NCBI RefSeq assembly: GCF_900105595.1 | Contig: NZ_LT629784.1 | Location: 3,936,501 to 4,000,500 of the forward strand | Reading direction: 5' to 3' | Length of the DNA: 64,000 nt | DNA from: Stappia sp. ES.058 | Lineage (GTDB): Bacteria > Pseudomonadota > Alphaproteobacteria > Rhizobiales > Stappiaceae | In this document: one piece after another, positions 7,828-16,504 of the stretch | How the letters are laid out: the number at the start of each line of letters is the position of its first letter | Position numbering within the stretch: position 1 is the stretch's first letter | Program-made: the position numbers and the translations under genes | The notes under the pieces: model-generated | What the model saw: only the letters and a program-made list of their open reading frames with translations | Database searches by the model: none | Told to the model about the DNA's origin: nothing

Positions 7828-8263
7828 CTTCCTCGCGATGCTCATCGAGGCCGTGCCCTACAAGATCCATACGGTTCTCACCGACAACGGAATCCAGTTC
7901 ACCTTTTTGCCGCGATATGCCGACGGGCCGACGGCGCGATACATGACCCATATGTTCGACATGCGCTGCCGGGAAAACGGCATCGAGCACCGCCTGACCA
8001 AGGTGAGGCATCCCTGGACGAACGGTCAGGTCGAGCGGATGAACCGGACCATCAAGGAGGCTACCGTCAAGCGCTTCCACTACGATGATCACGCCCAGCT
8101 CAAAGCGCATCTCGCCGACTTCATCGACGCTTACAATTTTGCGCGACGATTGAAGACCCTGCGCGGTCTCACGCCCTATGAATACACCTGCAAGGTCTGG
8201 ACTTCAGGGCCAGAACGATTCAGGCTTGATCCCATCCATCAAATGCCGGGACCGAAAACCTAG
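7828..8263 (+). pseudogene. IS481-family transposase, C-terminal fragment
   Basis: The C-terminal half of an rve-type integrase core: HTVLTDNGIQFT carries the second catalytic aspartate, HRLTKVRHPWTNGQVERMNR the catalytic glutamate region, and FIDAYNFARRLKTLRGLTP the conserved tail. The first aspartate and the N-terminal HTH are missing; upstream of FLAMLIEAVPYKI the sequence loses similarity. The 190 bases before it contain no recognisable gene. Confidence 0.85.
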
Positions 8264-8387
8264 CGTCGGGGAATGGTCAGCAACACGCGCTGGCCGCGTG
8301 CGGTGATCTCATGAGGCTGCCGAGACATTGCTCCGGTCGTGCCATATGCGGCGCTGCGTTCGCCCGCGATGCGTAGAATCGGGCGAC

Positions 8388-9362
8388 CTACACGATCCTG
8401 TTAAAAGAAGAACCGCTGACGAACCGATCTATCTGATCGGCGACCTGATTCCACAGAGCCTGCATGGCTTCACTGCTTGCCCATGCGACATGAGGCGTGA
8501 CGATGACATTCGGCCGATCAAGGGCAGCTATCATCGGATCATCATCGGCCGCCGGTTCCGTGACGAGCGTGTCGAAACCAAAACCGGCAATCAGGTCCTG
8601 ATCGAGCGCCGCCAGCAGATCCGCCTCGTTCACCAGGCCACCGCGGGCTGTATTGATGATGAGCGGATGCCGTTTCATCGCTTTGAACTCAGGCATCGCT
8701 ATCATGTTGCGCGTCTTTTCGCTCAACGGGCAATGAAGCGTTATCACATCGCTCTCGGCAATCACCTGATCGAAAGGGGTATAGAGCGGTCCCAGCCCCT
8801 CGACACCCTTATGGGAAGCAAACCAAACCCGCATGCCGAAAGCTCTGGCTATACCGGCAACGCTCTGCCCAATCGCACCTTCACCGATGATACCGATGGT
8901 TGATCCGGCGAGTTCCCGGATCGGATGATTGAAGAAGCAAAACTGGCCGGACTTCGACCATTCACCCCTCTCGACATCCTGGCGATATCCTACAATGCTA
9001 CGCCGCAGGGCGAGCAAAAGAGCAAATGTGTGTTCAGGCACCGTGGCGCCAGCATAATTGCGCACGTTTGAGACCGCTACGCCAGCAGCCTTGGCCGCTT
9101 GAACATCCACGACGTCATAGCCGGTCGCGGCTACCTGAATCATCTTCAACCCGGCCGTCGCTGCGGTCTTTATCACTTCACCTGCAAGCGGAACCTTGTT
9201 TGTGATGACAATCTCGGCGCCCGTTATGCGGTCAAGAACATCTACCGGGTCCGTGCGTTCGTACTCTATCCATTCATGATCGGTTTCCGGATGCACCAAG
9301 TCTACATCGGGGCCGATTGTTTCCCTATCAACAAAAACAATTTTCTTACGTTTGCCGTTCAC
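8388..9362 (-). CDS. D-isomer-specific 2-hydroxyacid dehydrogenase
   Basis: A 324-residue NAD(P)-dependent oxidoreductase interconverting a 2-oxo acid and a D-2-hydroxy acid, close in style to glycerate/hydroxypyruvate reductases. It has the Rossmann loop GEGAIG at 160-165 and the catalytic set R240 (NTARGG), E269 and H291 (TPHVAW). The GTG start is preferred because GGGGA lies six bases upstream; the frame runs further upstream only into the neighbouring gene. It follows the class V PLP gene by about 70 bases on the same strand, so the pair probably acts in sequence: PLP chemistry giving a keto acid, then reduction. The substrate is unknown. Confidence 0.88.
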   Translation of the reverse strand: MNGKRKKIVFVDRETIGPDVDLVHPETDHEWIEYERTDPVDVLDRITGAEIVITNKVPLAGEVIKTAATAGLKMIQVAATGYDVVDVQAAKAAGVAVSNVRNYAGATVPEHTFALLLALRRSIVGYRQDVERGEWSKSGQFCFFNHPIRELAGSTIGIIGEGAIGQSVAGIARAFGMRVWFASHKGVEGLGPLYTPFDQVIAESDVITLHCPLSEKTRNMIAMPEFKAMKRHPLIINTARGGLVNEADLLAALDQDLIAGFGFDTLVTEPAADDDPMIAALDRPNVIVTPHVAWASSEAMQALWNQVADQIDRFVSGSSFNRIV

Positions 9363-9432
9363 CGCAGTCCCCAGATCTGTTGCATTATCGCAGTCGTGTT
9401 TGACTACGCGATTGACACGAGAAAGAATATGA

Positions 9433-10887
9433 TTACGCGACTTTATCGGCTTTAAAGCGAGCCGATTTTTTGTCCACCGCATAGCGTGATGCGACCGAGG
9501 GATCGCGCGCTAGCGCATCGACGGAGCGTATGATATAGTCAGCTTTCTCATCATCCATGAGATAGCTGAAATTTAATCGTACCCAGCCCGGCTTGGCCAG
9601 CTCGTCTCCGCTCTTGATTTTCTCGCGGAGCATTTGCGAGGTAGCCTCATCGATCCCAAGCAAATGGTGCGCGTAGGGACCTGCACAAGCACACCCGCCG
9701 CGAGCCTGAATCCCATAGGAATCGCTCAACATTTTTGTAAATAGCTGATGGTGGACAAGCGAGCCATCATTCAGCACACGCATGGAAAAAATCGGCAGCC
9801 GAGGACCCTTGTCGATCCCGAGAAGTTCGAGCGCGGGATTGTCTTTCCACACCGAAATCGCGCGCGCGCCTAAGGCGCTGTTTCTCTTGTCGATGAACTC
9901 TTGCCCAATGGCATCCTTGATCAGGAACACCAATCCTGCCCTTATATCTCCAACCACGTTAGGCGTGCCGGCTTCTTCACGCGCCGATAAGTCGTCGAGA
10001 TAATCTTGATCATCCAAAGATACAAAGGAAACCGAGCCGCCGCCGGGCAATGTCGGCTTCTTTGCAACTACCGCGGATTTCCTGACGACCAGCAGGCCTG
10101 ATGCACCCGGTCCGCCGATGAACTTGTGCGGCGACAAAACGATCGCGTCTTTTCCGACCCCATGCGGAGAACGCACATCAATCGGGAGATATGGCGCACC
10201 ACCAGCGTAATCCCATATCGTCAGAACATTTTCGCTATTCAAAAGAGCGGTGACAGCATCCACATCGGTCACGATACCCGTGACGTTGGAAGCAGCGGAA
10301 AAAGCACCAACGCGCAGAGCCCGATCGCGCGTTTGCTCTAGAATGTGCTTGAGCGCCGCCAAATCCGGACCGCCAGCCTTACCTTCCGGCACCGCTATGA
10401 CCTCAGCGCCGCTTTCACGCCAAGGAAGTATATTCGAGTGATGTTCATATGGACCGATGATTACCAGCGGGCGCTCGCCTCGGCGCGCCGCGACATCGAC
10501 CCCAAAAAGGGAAACGAGACGGTTTACGCCTGCGGTTGCGCCCGAGCCCGTGAAGATAACCGCGTATTCATCGTCAGCACCGATAAGCTGGGCAATGGTC
10601 TCACGCGACTCGTTGCGAAGCCGGGTCATATACCCGCCGCAGAACGAAGCGTCCGTGTGACTATTGGCGTAGAACGGCAGGACACTGCTCATCACGAAGT
10701 CTTCGATCTGGTGCAGCGCACGCCCTGACGCGACATAGTCAGCGTAGACAAGCGGCCTGTCTCCGAAAGCCCCCGGTATGGGCGAACCTTCGCCGACAAG
10801 CCCTTCCCGAAGCTCTTGAACGCACCCGGCTCCATCCAGGCTTTCCCTGAACTGCCTGAGCGATGAGGTATGGAAACGATTATTCAT
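9433..10887 (-). CDS. Class V PLP-dependent aminotransferase / cysteine-desulfurase-like enzyme
   Basis: 484 residues. The PLP lysine is K255 in LSPHKFIGGPGASG, with the aspartate of TIWDYAGGAPY at about 226 and the ATAGVNRL phosphate-binding region near 117. A C-terminal loop GGCACAGPYAHHLLG holds C399 and C401 where NifS/SufS proteins carry their active-site cysteine, so carbon-sulfur lyase activity is possible, but the protein is longer than SufS and no Fe-S assembly genes are near. It may instead be an epimerase or aminotransferase. Likely first gene of an operon with the 2-hydroxyacid dehydrogenase. Confidence 0.82.
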   Translation of the reverse strand: MNNRFHTSSLRQFRESLDGAGCVQELREGLVGEGSPIPGAFGDRPLVYADYVASGRALHQIEDFVMSSVLPFYANSHTDASFCGGYMTRLRNESRETIAQLIGADDEYAVIFTGSGATAGVNRLVSLFGVDVAARRGERPLVIIGPYEHHSNILPWRESGAEVIAVPEGKAGGPDLAALKHILEQTRDRALRVGAFSAASNVTGIVTDVDAVTALLNSENVLTIWDYAGGAPYLPIDVRSPHGVGKDAIVLSPHKFIGGPGASGLLVVRKSAVVAKKPTLPGGGSVSFVSLDDQDYLDDLSAREEAGTPNVVGDIRAGLVFLIKDAIGQEFIDKRNSALGARAISVWKDNPALELLGIDKGPRLPIFSMRVLNDGSLVHHQLFTKMLSDSYGIQARGGCACAGPYAHHLLGIDEATSQMLREKIKSGDELAKPGWVRLNFSYLMDDEKADYIIRSVDALARDPSVASRYAVDKKSARFKADKVA

Positions 10888-11830
10888 TGTGCAACTCCAT
10901 CATCGCGAAGGCTAGAAGGTTCTCGACGCGCAATGCGTCCGAAAAAGAAAACAGGCGCGAATCCCATCCACTCAAACCATTCGGCTACGGAGTGTTCGCA
11001 CCAACTTGACGAACGTTATGCGACTTCAAACCGCCAGGCAGTTCGTTGTAGTTCCGCAACAAAACGCCCGGCGCGGATATATGAAATCCATCTGTCGCCG
11101 CTCCGCCGCACCCGTAGCGATACGGAAGCGGCGTCAAGCAAGCTATTCCCCGAAATGCTTGAAATCAATTCTATTTTTTCCATATTTTGCGCCGCAATGA
11201 AGCATTTTATGCTGCATATTATCTTTTAAAAGGCATGTGATTGCGAAATGTTACGCAACCTTCAGTTGCACGCCCCCCGCGAAACCGCTCTTTCGCTCTG
11301 CCAGCCTCTCTCATAACGAATAAACTGCGCGCATCGTCATATTTCTAGAATTATGTGCTACTTTTTTCTATTGACATAGCATAGATATGGAATCAATGTC
11401 GCTATTTGGCAGCATTGTTGCGCTAGCTTGGTAAGCAAGGATATCAGATGGCGGTTGGCGGCCTGCGCTCGCACCAGAAGGCTCGAGGTCGCGGATGGGG
11501 CGCCTTGCAGAATGTTTTCGCTGAGAAGGAGGCGCGTGATGGCGAGCCATTTTTAACCTGGGAAGAGTACGCTGACGATCTCGCTAGTCACTGCGGGTGC
11601 GCGACTGTGATCGGTGAAGCAGTGCGAAGATTATGTCCTCGCACCAAGGCACCCGCGCGATCGCGGCGATGAAGCATTCGGGGAAAGCTTGGCGGTACCA
11701 GCCACCGCCCAACGCCTGGATATTGTGATTGCATCTCCAAAATTGAAGGGCGCGTCGTTCAGTGACTTAAAGGCGTCGAAGACAATGCTTGCCCCTTAAG
11801 ACATGCCAATAAACACAAGCAGAGCAGACC
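10888..11830. other. AT-richer intergenic stretch without a convincing gene
   Basis: Between the divergent PLP-enzyme and UROD-type genes lie about 940 bases with lower GC than the surroundings. Short open frames (for example at 11006 and 11448) lack family resemblance and ribosome sites. A TTGACA hexamer at 11371-11376 in an AT-rich patch could be a -35 box, but no good -10 follows at 17 bp. I see promoter-like composition and nothing else I can name. Confidence 0.5.
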
Positions 11831-12808
11831 ATGAACAAGAAAGAACGCGTCTTGGCGGCCATCGCCGGAGATCCAGTGGACAGAACACCGTTCAGCCTTT
11901 GGTTGCATAATTTTGCGCGAGAGAACACGGCGCAGGAACTGCGTGACGAAACCGTCGAACTGTACGAGGCCTTTGACTGGGACTTTCTCAAGCCGCAATC
12001 CCGCCCCATGTGTTTTGCACAAATGTGGGGCCTGTGTATCGAGCCGTCCACACAGCGAGCCGTATGGCCTACGACAACATACTTTCCGGTACAGAACGCA
12101 AAAGATTTCGCTTCGCTACGGCCGGCGGATCCTTCAAGCGGCGCATTGGCCGAGCAGTTGGAGGCATACACGCTTATCCGCGACGCCGTCGGAAAAGACG
12201 TTCCAATTGTCGCAACGGTGTTTTCGCCATTGATGGTTGCATCTTTCATGTTTCCCGACGGATACGCGGACCTCAGGAACCTGATGATCGAATCCCCACG
12301 GGAACTCGAAGAGGGCCTGGCCGCCATATCCGAAACGCTGACGGAATATGCCGGGCTTTGTCACGAAGCAGGCTTCGAAGGCATCTTCTACGCGACTAAT
12401 CTGGCCAATCACGGCATGATGACGCCCGAGCAATTCAATCGCTTTCAAAGACCGTTTGACACCCCGATACTCCATGCCTCCAAGGGGCCCTTCAACATTC
12501 TCCACATGTGTGGCGACCATATTCTATTCGAAGAGTTGAAGGATTATCCCGCGTCAGTGTTTAGCTGGGCAACGACATCGAAAAATCCCAGTTTGAGCGA
12601 AGTGCATGAATGCACACAGAAGGCGGTGCTGGGTGGCCTGCCTGGAAAGCCTTCCATCAAATCAATGTCAGAGGCAGAATTGCTGGACCATGGGCGCCAA
12701 TCGCTTGAGGAGATGCGCGGGCGCCCCCATCTTCTGGGTCCGGACTGTTCCATCAATCCGGACACCCCCCGGGAACTCATAGGATCGATCAGCAAGCTGT
12801 TCCAGTAG
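11831..12808 (+). CDS. UROD-superfamily protein with methyltransferase zinc motif (MtaA/MtbA-like)
   Basis: 325 residues starting MNKKERVLAAIAGDPVDRTP, the standard opening of uroporphyrinogen-decarboxylase-fold methyltransferases. Unlike HemE it has the zinc-thiolate motif: H225-x-C227 in ILHMCGDH and C306 in LLGPDCSINPDTPRE, with spacing close to MtaA/MtbA. Such enzymes move a methyl group from a methylated corrinoid to a thiol, or the reverse. Alphaproteobacteria generally lack coenzyme M, so the acceptor could be another thiol or a corrinoid/folate carrier; no corrinoid protein gene is in the window. A strong hairpin follows, suggesting a monocistronic unit. Weak ribosome site. Confidence 0.8.
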   Translation: MNKKERVLAAIAGDPVDRTPFSLWLHNFARENTAQELRDETVELYEAFDWDFLKPQSRPMCFAQMWGLCIEPSTQRAVWPTTTYFPVQNAKDFASLRPADPSSGALAEQLEAYTLIRDAVGKDVPIVATVFSPLMVASFMFPDGYADLRNLMIESPRELEEGLAAISETLTEYAGLCHEAGFEGIFYATNLANHGMMTPEQFNRFQRPFDTPILHASKGPFNILHMCGDHILFEELKDYPASVFSWATTSKNPSLSEVHECTQKAVLGGLPGKPSIKSMSEAELLDHGRQSLEEMRGRPHLLGPDCSINPDTPRELIGSISKLFQ

Positions 12809-12824
12809 CACAGATTCTGCGGTA

Positions 12825-12870
12825 CTCATCCCATCGTCGCCAGAGCGCAGTTTGGCGACGATGGGATGAG
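12825..12870 (+). terminator. 18-bp perfect hairpin downstream of the UROD-type gene
   Basis: Arms 12825-12842 and 12853-12870 are perfect complements of 18 bases around a 10-base loop, starting 17 bases after the stop. No U-tract follows, so this may be a factor-assisted terminator or 3'-end stabiliser. Confidence 0.6.
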
Positions 12871-12997
12871 AGATACCCGTCAGCGTGCGGGCTATCTGTC
12901 ATTGCATTCACAAGACGCCCCTCCGCAGCTTTGGACTGTCTTATATTTGGCAGCCTTTTACGCGATCTAAAAACGCAATAACTGGACGGTAGGAAAA

Positions 12998-13474
12998 ATG
13001 GCACTTGATCAAATTGATTGCAAAATCCTGCAATTGCTACAAGAAGACGCCAGTATTTCTGTGGCAGCAATCTCTGAAGCTGTAAATCTAACAACAACGC
13101 CTTGCTGGCGGCGTATACAACGCCTTGAGTCCGAGGGTTATTTTCGCGGCAAGGTATCTCTTCTAAACAAAGAGAAAATAAATTGCAGCCTGACTGCCTT
13201 TATCATCGTCCGGACCACCAATCATAGTATAGAGTGGCTGCAGGAATTCCACGACCACGTTGCCGGGCTACCGGAAGTCATGGAGTTTCATAGACTAAGT
13301 GGTCAGATTGATTATTTGATCAGAGTCGTCGTTCCTGATGTAAAATCATACGATATTTTTTATAAAAAATTGATTTCGCGCGTTTCAATAAATGAAATAT
13401 CTGCAATGTTTTCGATGGAAGAAATAAAATCAACAACTGTTCTTCCTCTTCATTTTGCGGTTCAAAAGAAATGA
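12998..13474 (+). CDS. Lrp/AsnC-family transcriptional regulator (first of two)
   Basis: 158 residues: N-terminal HTH (LDQIDCKILQLLQEDASIS, then TTTPCWRRIQRLESEGY) and a C-terminal RAM ligand domain (AFIIVRTTNHS, DYLIRVVVPDVKSYD). The start has AGGA seven bases upstream. Codon choice is rich in AAA, ATA and AAT, unlike the GC-rich neighbours and unlike the second lrp-type gene, which hints at separate acquisition. Lrp proteins sense amino acids or related ligands and typically control nearby catabolic or transport genes; the peptide-type importer downstream or the UROD-type gene upstream are candidate targets. Confidence 0.9.
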   Translation: MALDQIDCKILQLLQEDASISVAAISEAVNLTTTPCWRRIQRLESEGYFRGKVSLLNKEKINCSLTAFIIVRTTNHSIEWLQEFHDHVAGLPEVMEFHRLSGQIDYLIRVVVPDVKSYDIFYKKLISRVSINEISAMFSMEEIKSTTVLPLHFAVQKK

Positions 13475-13552
13475 ATGAGATATTTTTGACTACAGTCACA
13501 TCAGACGATAGCGCGCGGCCCACTTATTCGGGACAACGATCAACTTGCCATG

Positions 13553-13857
13553 TGACCTGCTCCACTGAGTTTTCCCCACTTTGAGGTTAGACTGGCCTGC
13601 GCCCTGACGAAGGAGACAGGCGATGAAACGGTCCAGGTTTTCCGATGAGCAGATCATCGGCATTTTGAAGGGGGCATCAGGCTGGCATGTCTGAAGTGCG
13701 CCGCCGAGGCTGCAGAGCTCGATACGCCGCACTCCGTTATCGGGCTGCACACGAGCCTGGGCAGGCTCACCCCGAACGAATTTGCAACCCGGTCGGAAAC
13801 GGATCACAACGTGAACAGGGCTAATTTATGAACGTGGACAAAACGGGGAGCAGGTCA
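13553..13857 (+). mobile_element. Internally deleted IS3-family element (MITE-like relic)
   Basis: Outer inverted repeats TGACCTGCTCC (13553-13563) and its exact complement (13847-13857) bound about 305 bases. Inside, an ATG at 13623 opens MKRSRFSDEQIIGILKG, the IS3-family OrfA N-terminus, which stops after a few codons. Near the right end HTSLGRLTPNEFATRSETDH and a stop is the OrfB C-terminus. The body between is gone. No matching target duplication is visible at the edges. Confidence 0.82.
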
Positions 13858-13907
13858 ATTGAATTGCTACTGCGGTCGACCCGCAGACAGATCATGCGAT
13901 CGCTGTT

Positions 13908-14378
13908 ATGACAAAAATTGACGAATTCGATCTAAAGATCCTTACCTGCCTGCAAATGGACGGCTCGATTTCGCAGCGTGACCTCGCCGAAAAAGTCGGA
14001 CTTTCGCAAAACGCCTGTTGGCGCCGGCTTCAGCGGCTGAAATCCGCCGGTATCGTCCTCGGCACTCGTGCCACAATCGACCTGGCTGCGCTCGGACTCG
14101 ACCTCACCGTCTTTGTGATGATCCGTACCCGGCATCATTCAAAGGAATGGGCCGCTGACTTCCGCAACCATGTAGAGCGTCTTCCAGAGGTAACTGATTT
14201 CTGTCGGATTGGGGGAGATTGGGATTATCTTGTCAAGGTAGTAACCAAAGGCATGGCCGGATATGATGCTTTCTACCAGAGGCTTATTACCAATTTCGAT
14301 CTGGCGACTGTCACCGGTTTTTTTTCCATGGAGTCCATTGTCGAAAACCGAGCCGCGGACCTCGCTCGTTTGCGCTGA
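13908..14378 (+). CDS. Lrp/AsnC-family transcriptional regulator (second of two)
   Basis: 156 residues, a paralogue of the regulator about 430 bases upstream: HTH FDLKILTCLQMDGSISQRDL with NACWRRLQRLKSAGIV, and a RAM domain with VFVMIRTRHHS and WDYLVKVVTKGMAGYD. The paired motif RTxxHSxEW and LPEV before the ligand domain is shared by both. Codon use is closer to the genome norm than in the first copy. The gap between the two holds the IS3 relic. Hetero-oligomers between the copies are conceivable. Target genes unknown. Confidence 0.9.
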   Translation: MTKIDEFDLKILTCLQMDGSISQRDLAEKVGLSQNACWRRLQRLKSAGIVLGTRATIDLAALGLDLTVFVMIRTRHHSKEWAADFRNHVERLPEVTDFCRIGGDWDYLVKVVTKGMAGYDAFYQRLITNFDLATVTGFFSMESIVENRAADLARLR

Positions 14379-15146
14379 CTGCCGATTTCTTCATGCTTTC
14401 GCCAGCAGTGGGAGGCCGTCGAGTATCGATGCTATTCCGTTCTGTTTTGTAATCTGATCCTCACCGCGAGCTTCAGTTTCCGAGATACGTGCCTGCTGCA
14501 CAGCCGGCAGTCTTCGTTCCCGCCTTCTGCTCCGCCAAGAGGCCGATGACCTGCTCTTCCGGGAACCGTAAACGGATTCCACCAGAAAACGCAGGAGGTT
14601 CAGGATACAGTCCACTCAGCGCGAGGGCTGATCTGCGTCAAGCTCCATCACCACTCGAACCGCACGGGCCAGCTTTCAGGAAATTGGCCCGTCTTCTTGC
14701 TTGTCTTGATCGATTTCCTGCCAACCGGGGTCTCCGGCAAACCCGGCGCGTTTCACGATGTGGGGTGGACCCGACGTCGAGAGTGATGTTTGGAAATATC
14801 GACAGAGCGCAAAGCGCTCCAAACCCTACGACGTTTATCTGTCTCTCCGGCGCTCGGCCTGATCGTTGCCATGAAACCCTCTGTCGGCACCTGGCGCGTT
14901 CTTTCGCCTACCGCATTACGGTACGGGCGCCGGTATCTCGTGCGGCATTTCGGTCGGCAACCGACAACACGCCAACGATCAATATCGGCTTTTCGATATA
15001 TCGTGGATAATGTGATCGCCCAATTTGGTATAATTGCAATCAGACTCTGCGAAAAAACTCTTTTCCTCTTTATTTTTTCACAAAACTCTCCAACGCGCAT
15101 TTGTTAGCCTGCTCGTCAGCAGCCAACCCAATGGGCGGACAAACGC
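14379..15146. other. Non-coding stretch with one hairpin
   Basis: No open frame here resembles a known family; the longest (from 14489) is low in hydrophobic-core pattern and has no ribosome site. A perfect 8-bp hairpin, ACGGGCCA (14664-14671) with TGGCCCGT (14685-14692), is followed by a T/C-rich run and could be a terminator for the regulator upstream. Confidence 0.45.
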
Positions 15147-15578
15147 ATGCAAGCGAATACAAGTTTCGGTTCTGGACGAATGTCTTACGGCGGCGCCATT
15201 TTTTCGGCAGCCCACAGCGAGACCAGTCGGCAGACAGGTGATCGCCGCCATGAGACGTCCGGCGAGAAGATACGTTATGCTCGGCTTACCAAAGCTAAAG
15301 TCGGGCGAACCAGGTTCCTTCTCGATTACGCGTGGCCGATCATACCTGCCGGAACCGATATGGACAGAAGGGACGCGTTATCCCGCGCTCAAGATCGGGC
15401 TGAATTTTCCGAAATCTGGGCCACTGACTTGATCTGCGAGAACACCCCCCTGCGGACGGAGCCGGACGGACTGCGTCCACCTATGACGCTGCGCGGCTCG
15501 ATTAATCCGAGCAATGATGGGGCCATCGTTGCAGTCCCCATCAGTGCGGGCGTGCATTCAACAGGGATCTGTGCCTGA
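15147..15578 (+). CDS. Hypothetical protein, possibly a gene remnant, overlapping the ABC permease start
   Basis: A 143-codon frame ending at a TGA that overlaps the permease ATG as TGATG, the arrangement expected for translationally coupled genes. I do not recognise the protein; it contains WATDLICENTPLRTEPDGL and ends VAVPISAGVHSTGICA, with no signal peptide or membrane segment. No clear ribosome site precedes either candidate ATG. It may be the tail of a larger enzyme lost from this locus, or a chance frame. Confidence 0.3.
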   Translation: MQANTSFGSGRMSYGGAIFSAAHSETSRQTGDRRHETSGEKIRYARLTKAKVGRTRFLLDYAWPIIPAGTDMDRRDALSRAQDRAEFSEIWATDLICENTPLRTEPDGLRPPMTLRGSINPSNDGAIVAVPISAGVHSTGICA

Positions 15579-16504
15579 TGCCCAGCGCAAAGTTCTTTCT
15601 GCGGCGTCTGGTCTATGCCGCCATATCACTTGCCATTCTCGCATTGACTGTTCTCGCTTTCAGCAAGGTCGGTGGCGACCCGGTTGCCATGATGCTCGAG
15701 CCCGGGGCAAGCCAGGCTGACATCGACGCCTTGCGCGAGCGGCTTGGATTGGATTTGCCGCTGTGGGAGCAGTACATCAAGTTCATTAAGGGTGCGGTTA
15801 CCGGGGATCTCGGTACGTCGATCTACTACGGCCAATCCGCCGTTGGTCTCTATTTCGAAAGATTGCCTGCTTCGCTTCTGCTGGCCGGAACGGCATTCGC
15901 CTGGTCGGTCTTGCTGGGTATCGGCATAGGCGTGACCGCCGCCGCGCGGCCGGGAGGCTTCCTAGACCGCGCCGGCTCGGTGTTGGCATTGATCGGCATG
16001 TCGATGCCGGCATTCTGGCTCGGCATGCTGTTGATCATGTTCTTTTCGGTGCATCTGCGCTGGTTGCCGTCCTCGGGTAGCGGCACGTGGCAGCATCTGG
16101 TGATGCCGGCGATTTCGCTTGGTTGGTATTTCGCCGCCTCGCACCTGCGCCTGACACGCTCGGCAATGCTCGAGTCGCTGCAATCGGACTATGTGCGGCT
16201 GGCGCGACTGAAGGGCATGCCGGAATGGCGTGTCATCCTGCGGCACGCTCTGCCGGGGGCGCTCATTCCCGTGGTGACTTTGGCCGCGATCAACTTTGTG
16301 CTGATGGTCAATGCCGCTGTGGTGATCGAGACCATTTACGCTTGGCCCGGTATCGGCCGGCTGCTCTACGAAGCGATCTCGCTACGCGACATTCCCGTGA
16401 TCCAGGCCGTGGTTTTGATGTCGGGCTCGATGATCGTAATTCTCAATCTGGCGACTGACCTGCTCTATGTCGCAATCGACCCAAGGATCCGTCATGCGGA
16501 ATAG
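15578..16504 (+). CDS. Peptide/nickel-type ABC transporter permease (DppB/OppB family)
   Basis: 308 residues with six transmembrane segments. FLRRLVYAAISLAILALTVLAF is the first; the extracytoplasmic block has GLDLPLWEQYIKFIKGAVTGDLGTS; the EAA loop is LARLKGMPEWRVILRHALPGALIPV, followed by ETIYAWPGIGRLLYEAI. It forms the inner-membrane channel with the next gene product. First clear gene of a five-gene importer; the following gene starts inside it. Family firm; the substrate could be a peptide, opine, nickel chelate or other small organic molecule. Confidence 0.93.
   Translation: MPSAKFFLRRLVYAAISLAILALTVLAFSKVGGDPVAMMLEPGASQADIDALRERLGLDLPLWEQYIKFIKGAVTGDLGTSIYYGQSAVGLYFERLPASLLLAGTAFAWSVLLGIGIGVTAAARPGGFLDRAGSVLALIGMSMPAFWLGMLLIMFFSVHLRWLPSSGSGTWQHLVMPAISLGWYFAASHLRLTRSAMLESLQSDYVRLARLKGMPEWRVILRHALPGALIPVVTLAAINFVLMVNAAVVIETIYAWPGIGRLLYEAISLRDIPVIQAVVLMSGSMIVILNLATDLLYVAIDPRIRHAE

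Noticed and set aside
11831..12808. HemE, uroporphyrinogen decarboxylase
   Set aside because: The HxC...C zinc motif of methyltransferases is present, and no haem genes are adjacent.
14489..15010. 173-codon plus-strand frame
   Set aside because: No recognisable domain, no ribosome site, and odd composition; treated as non-coding.
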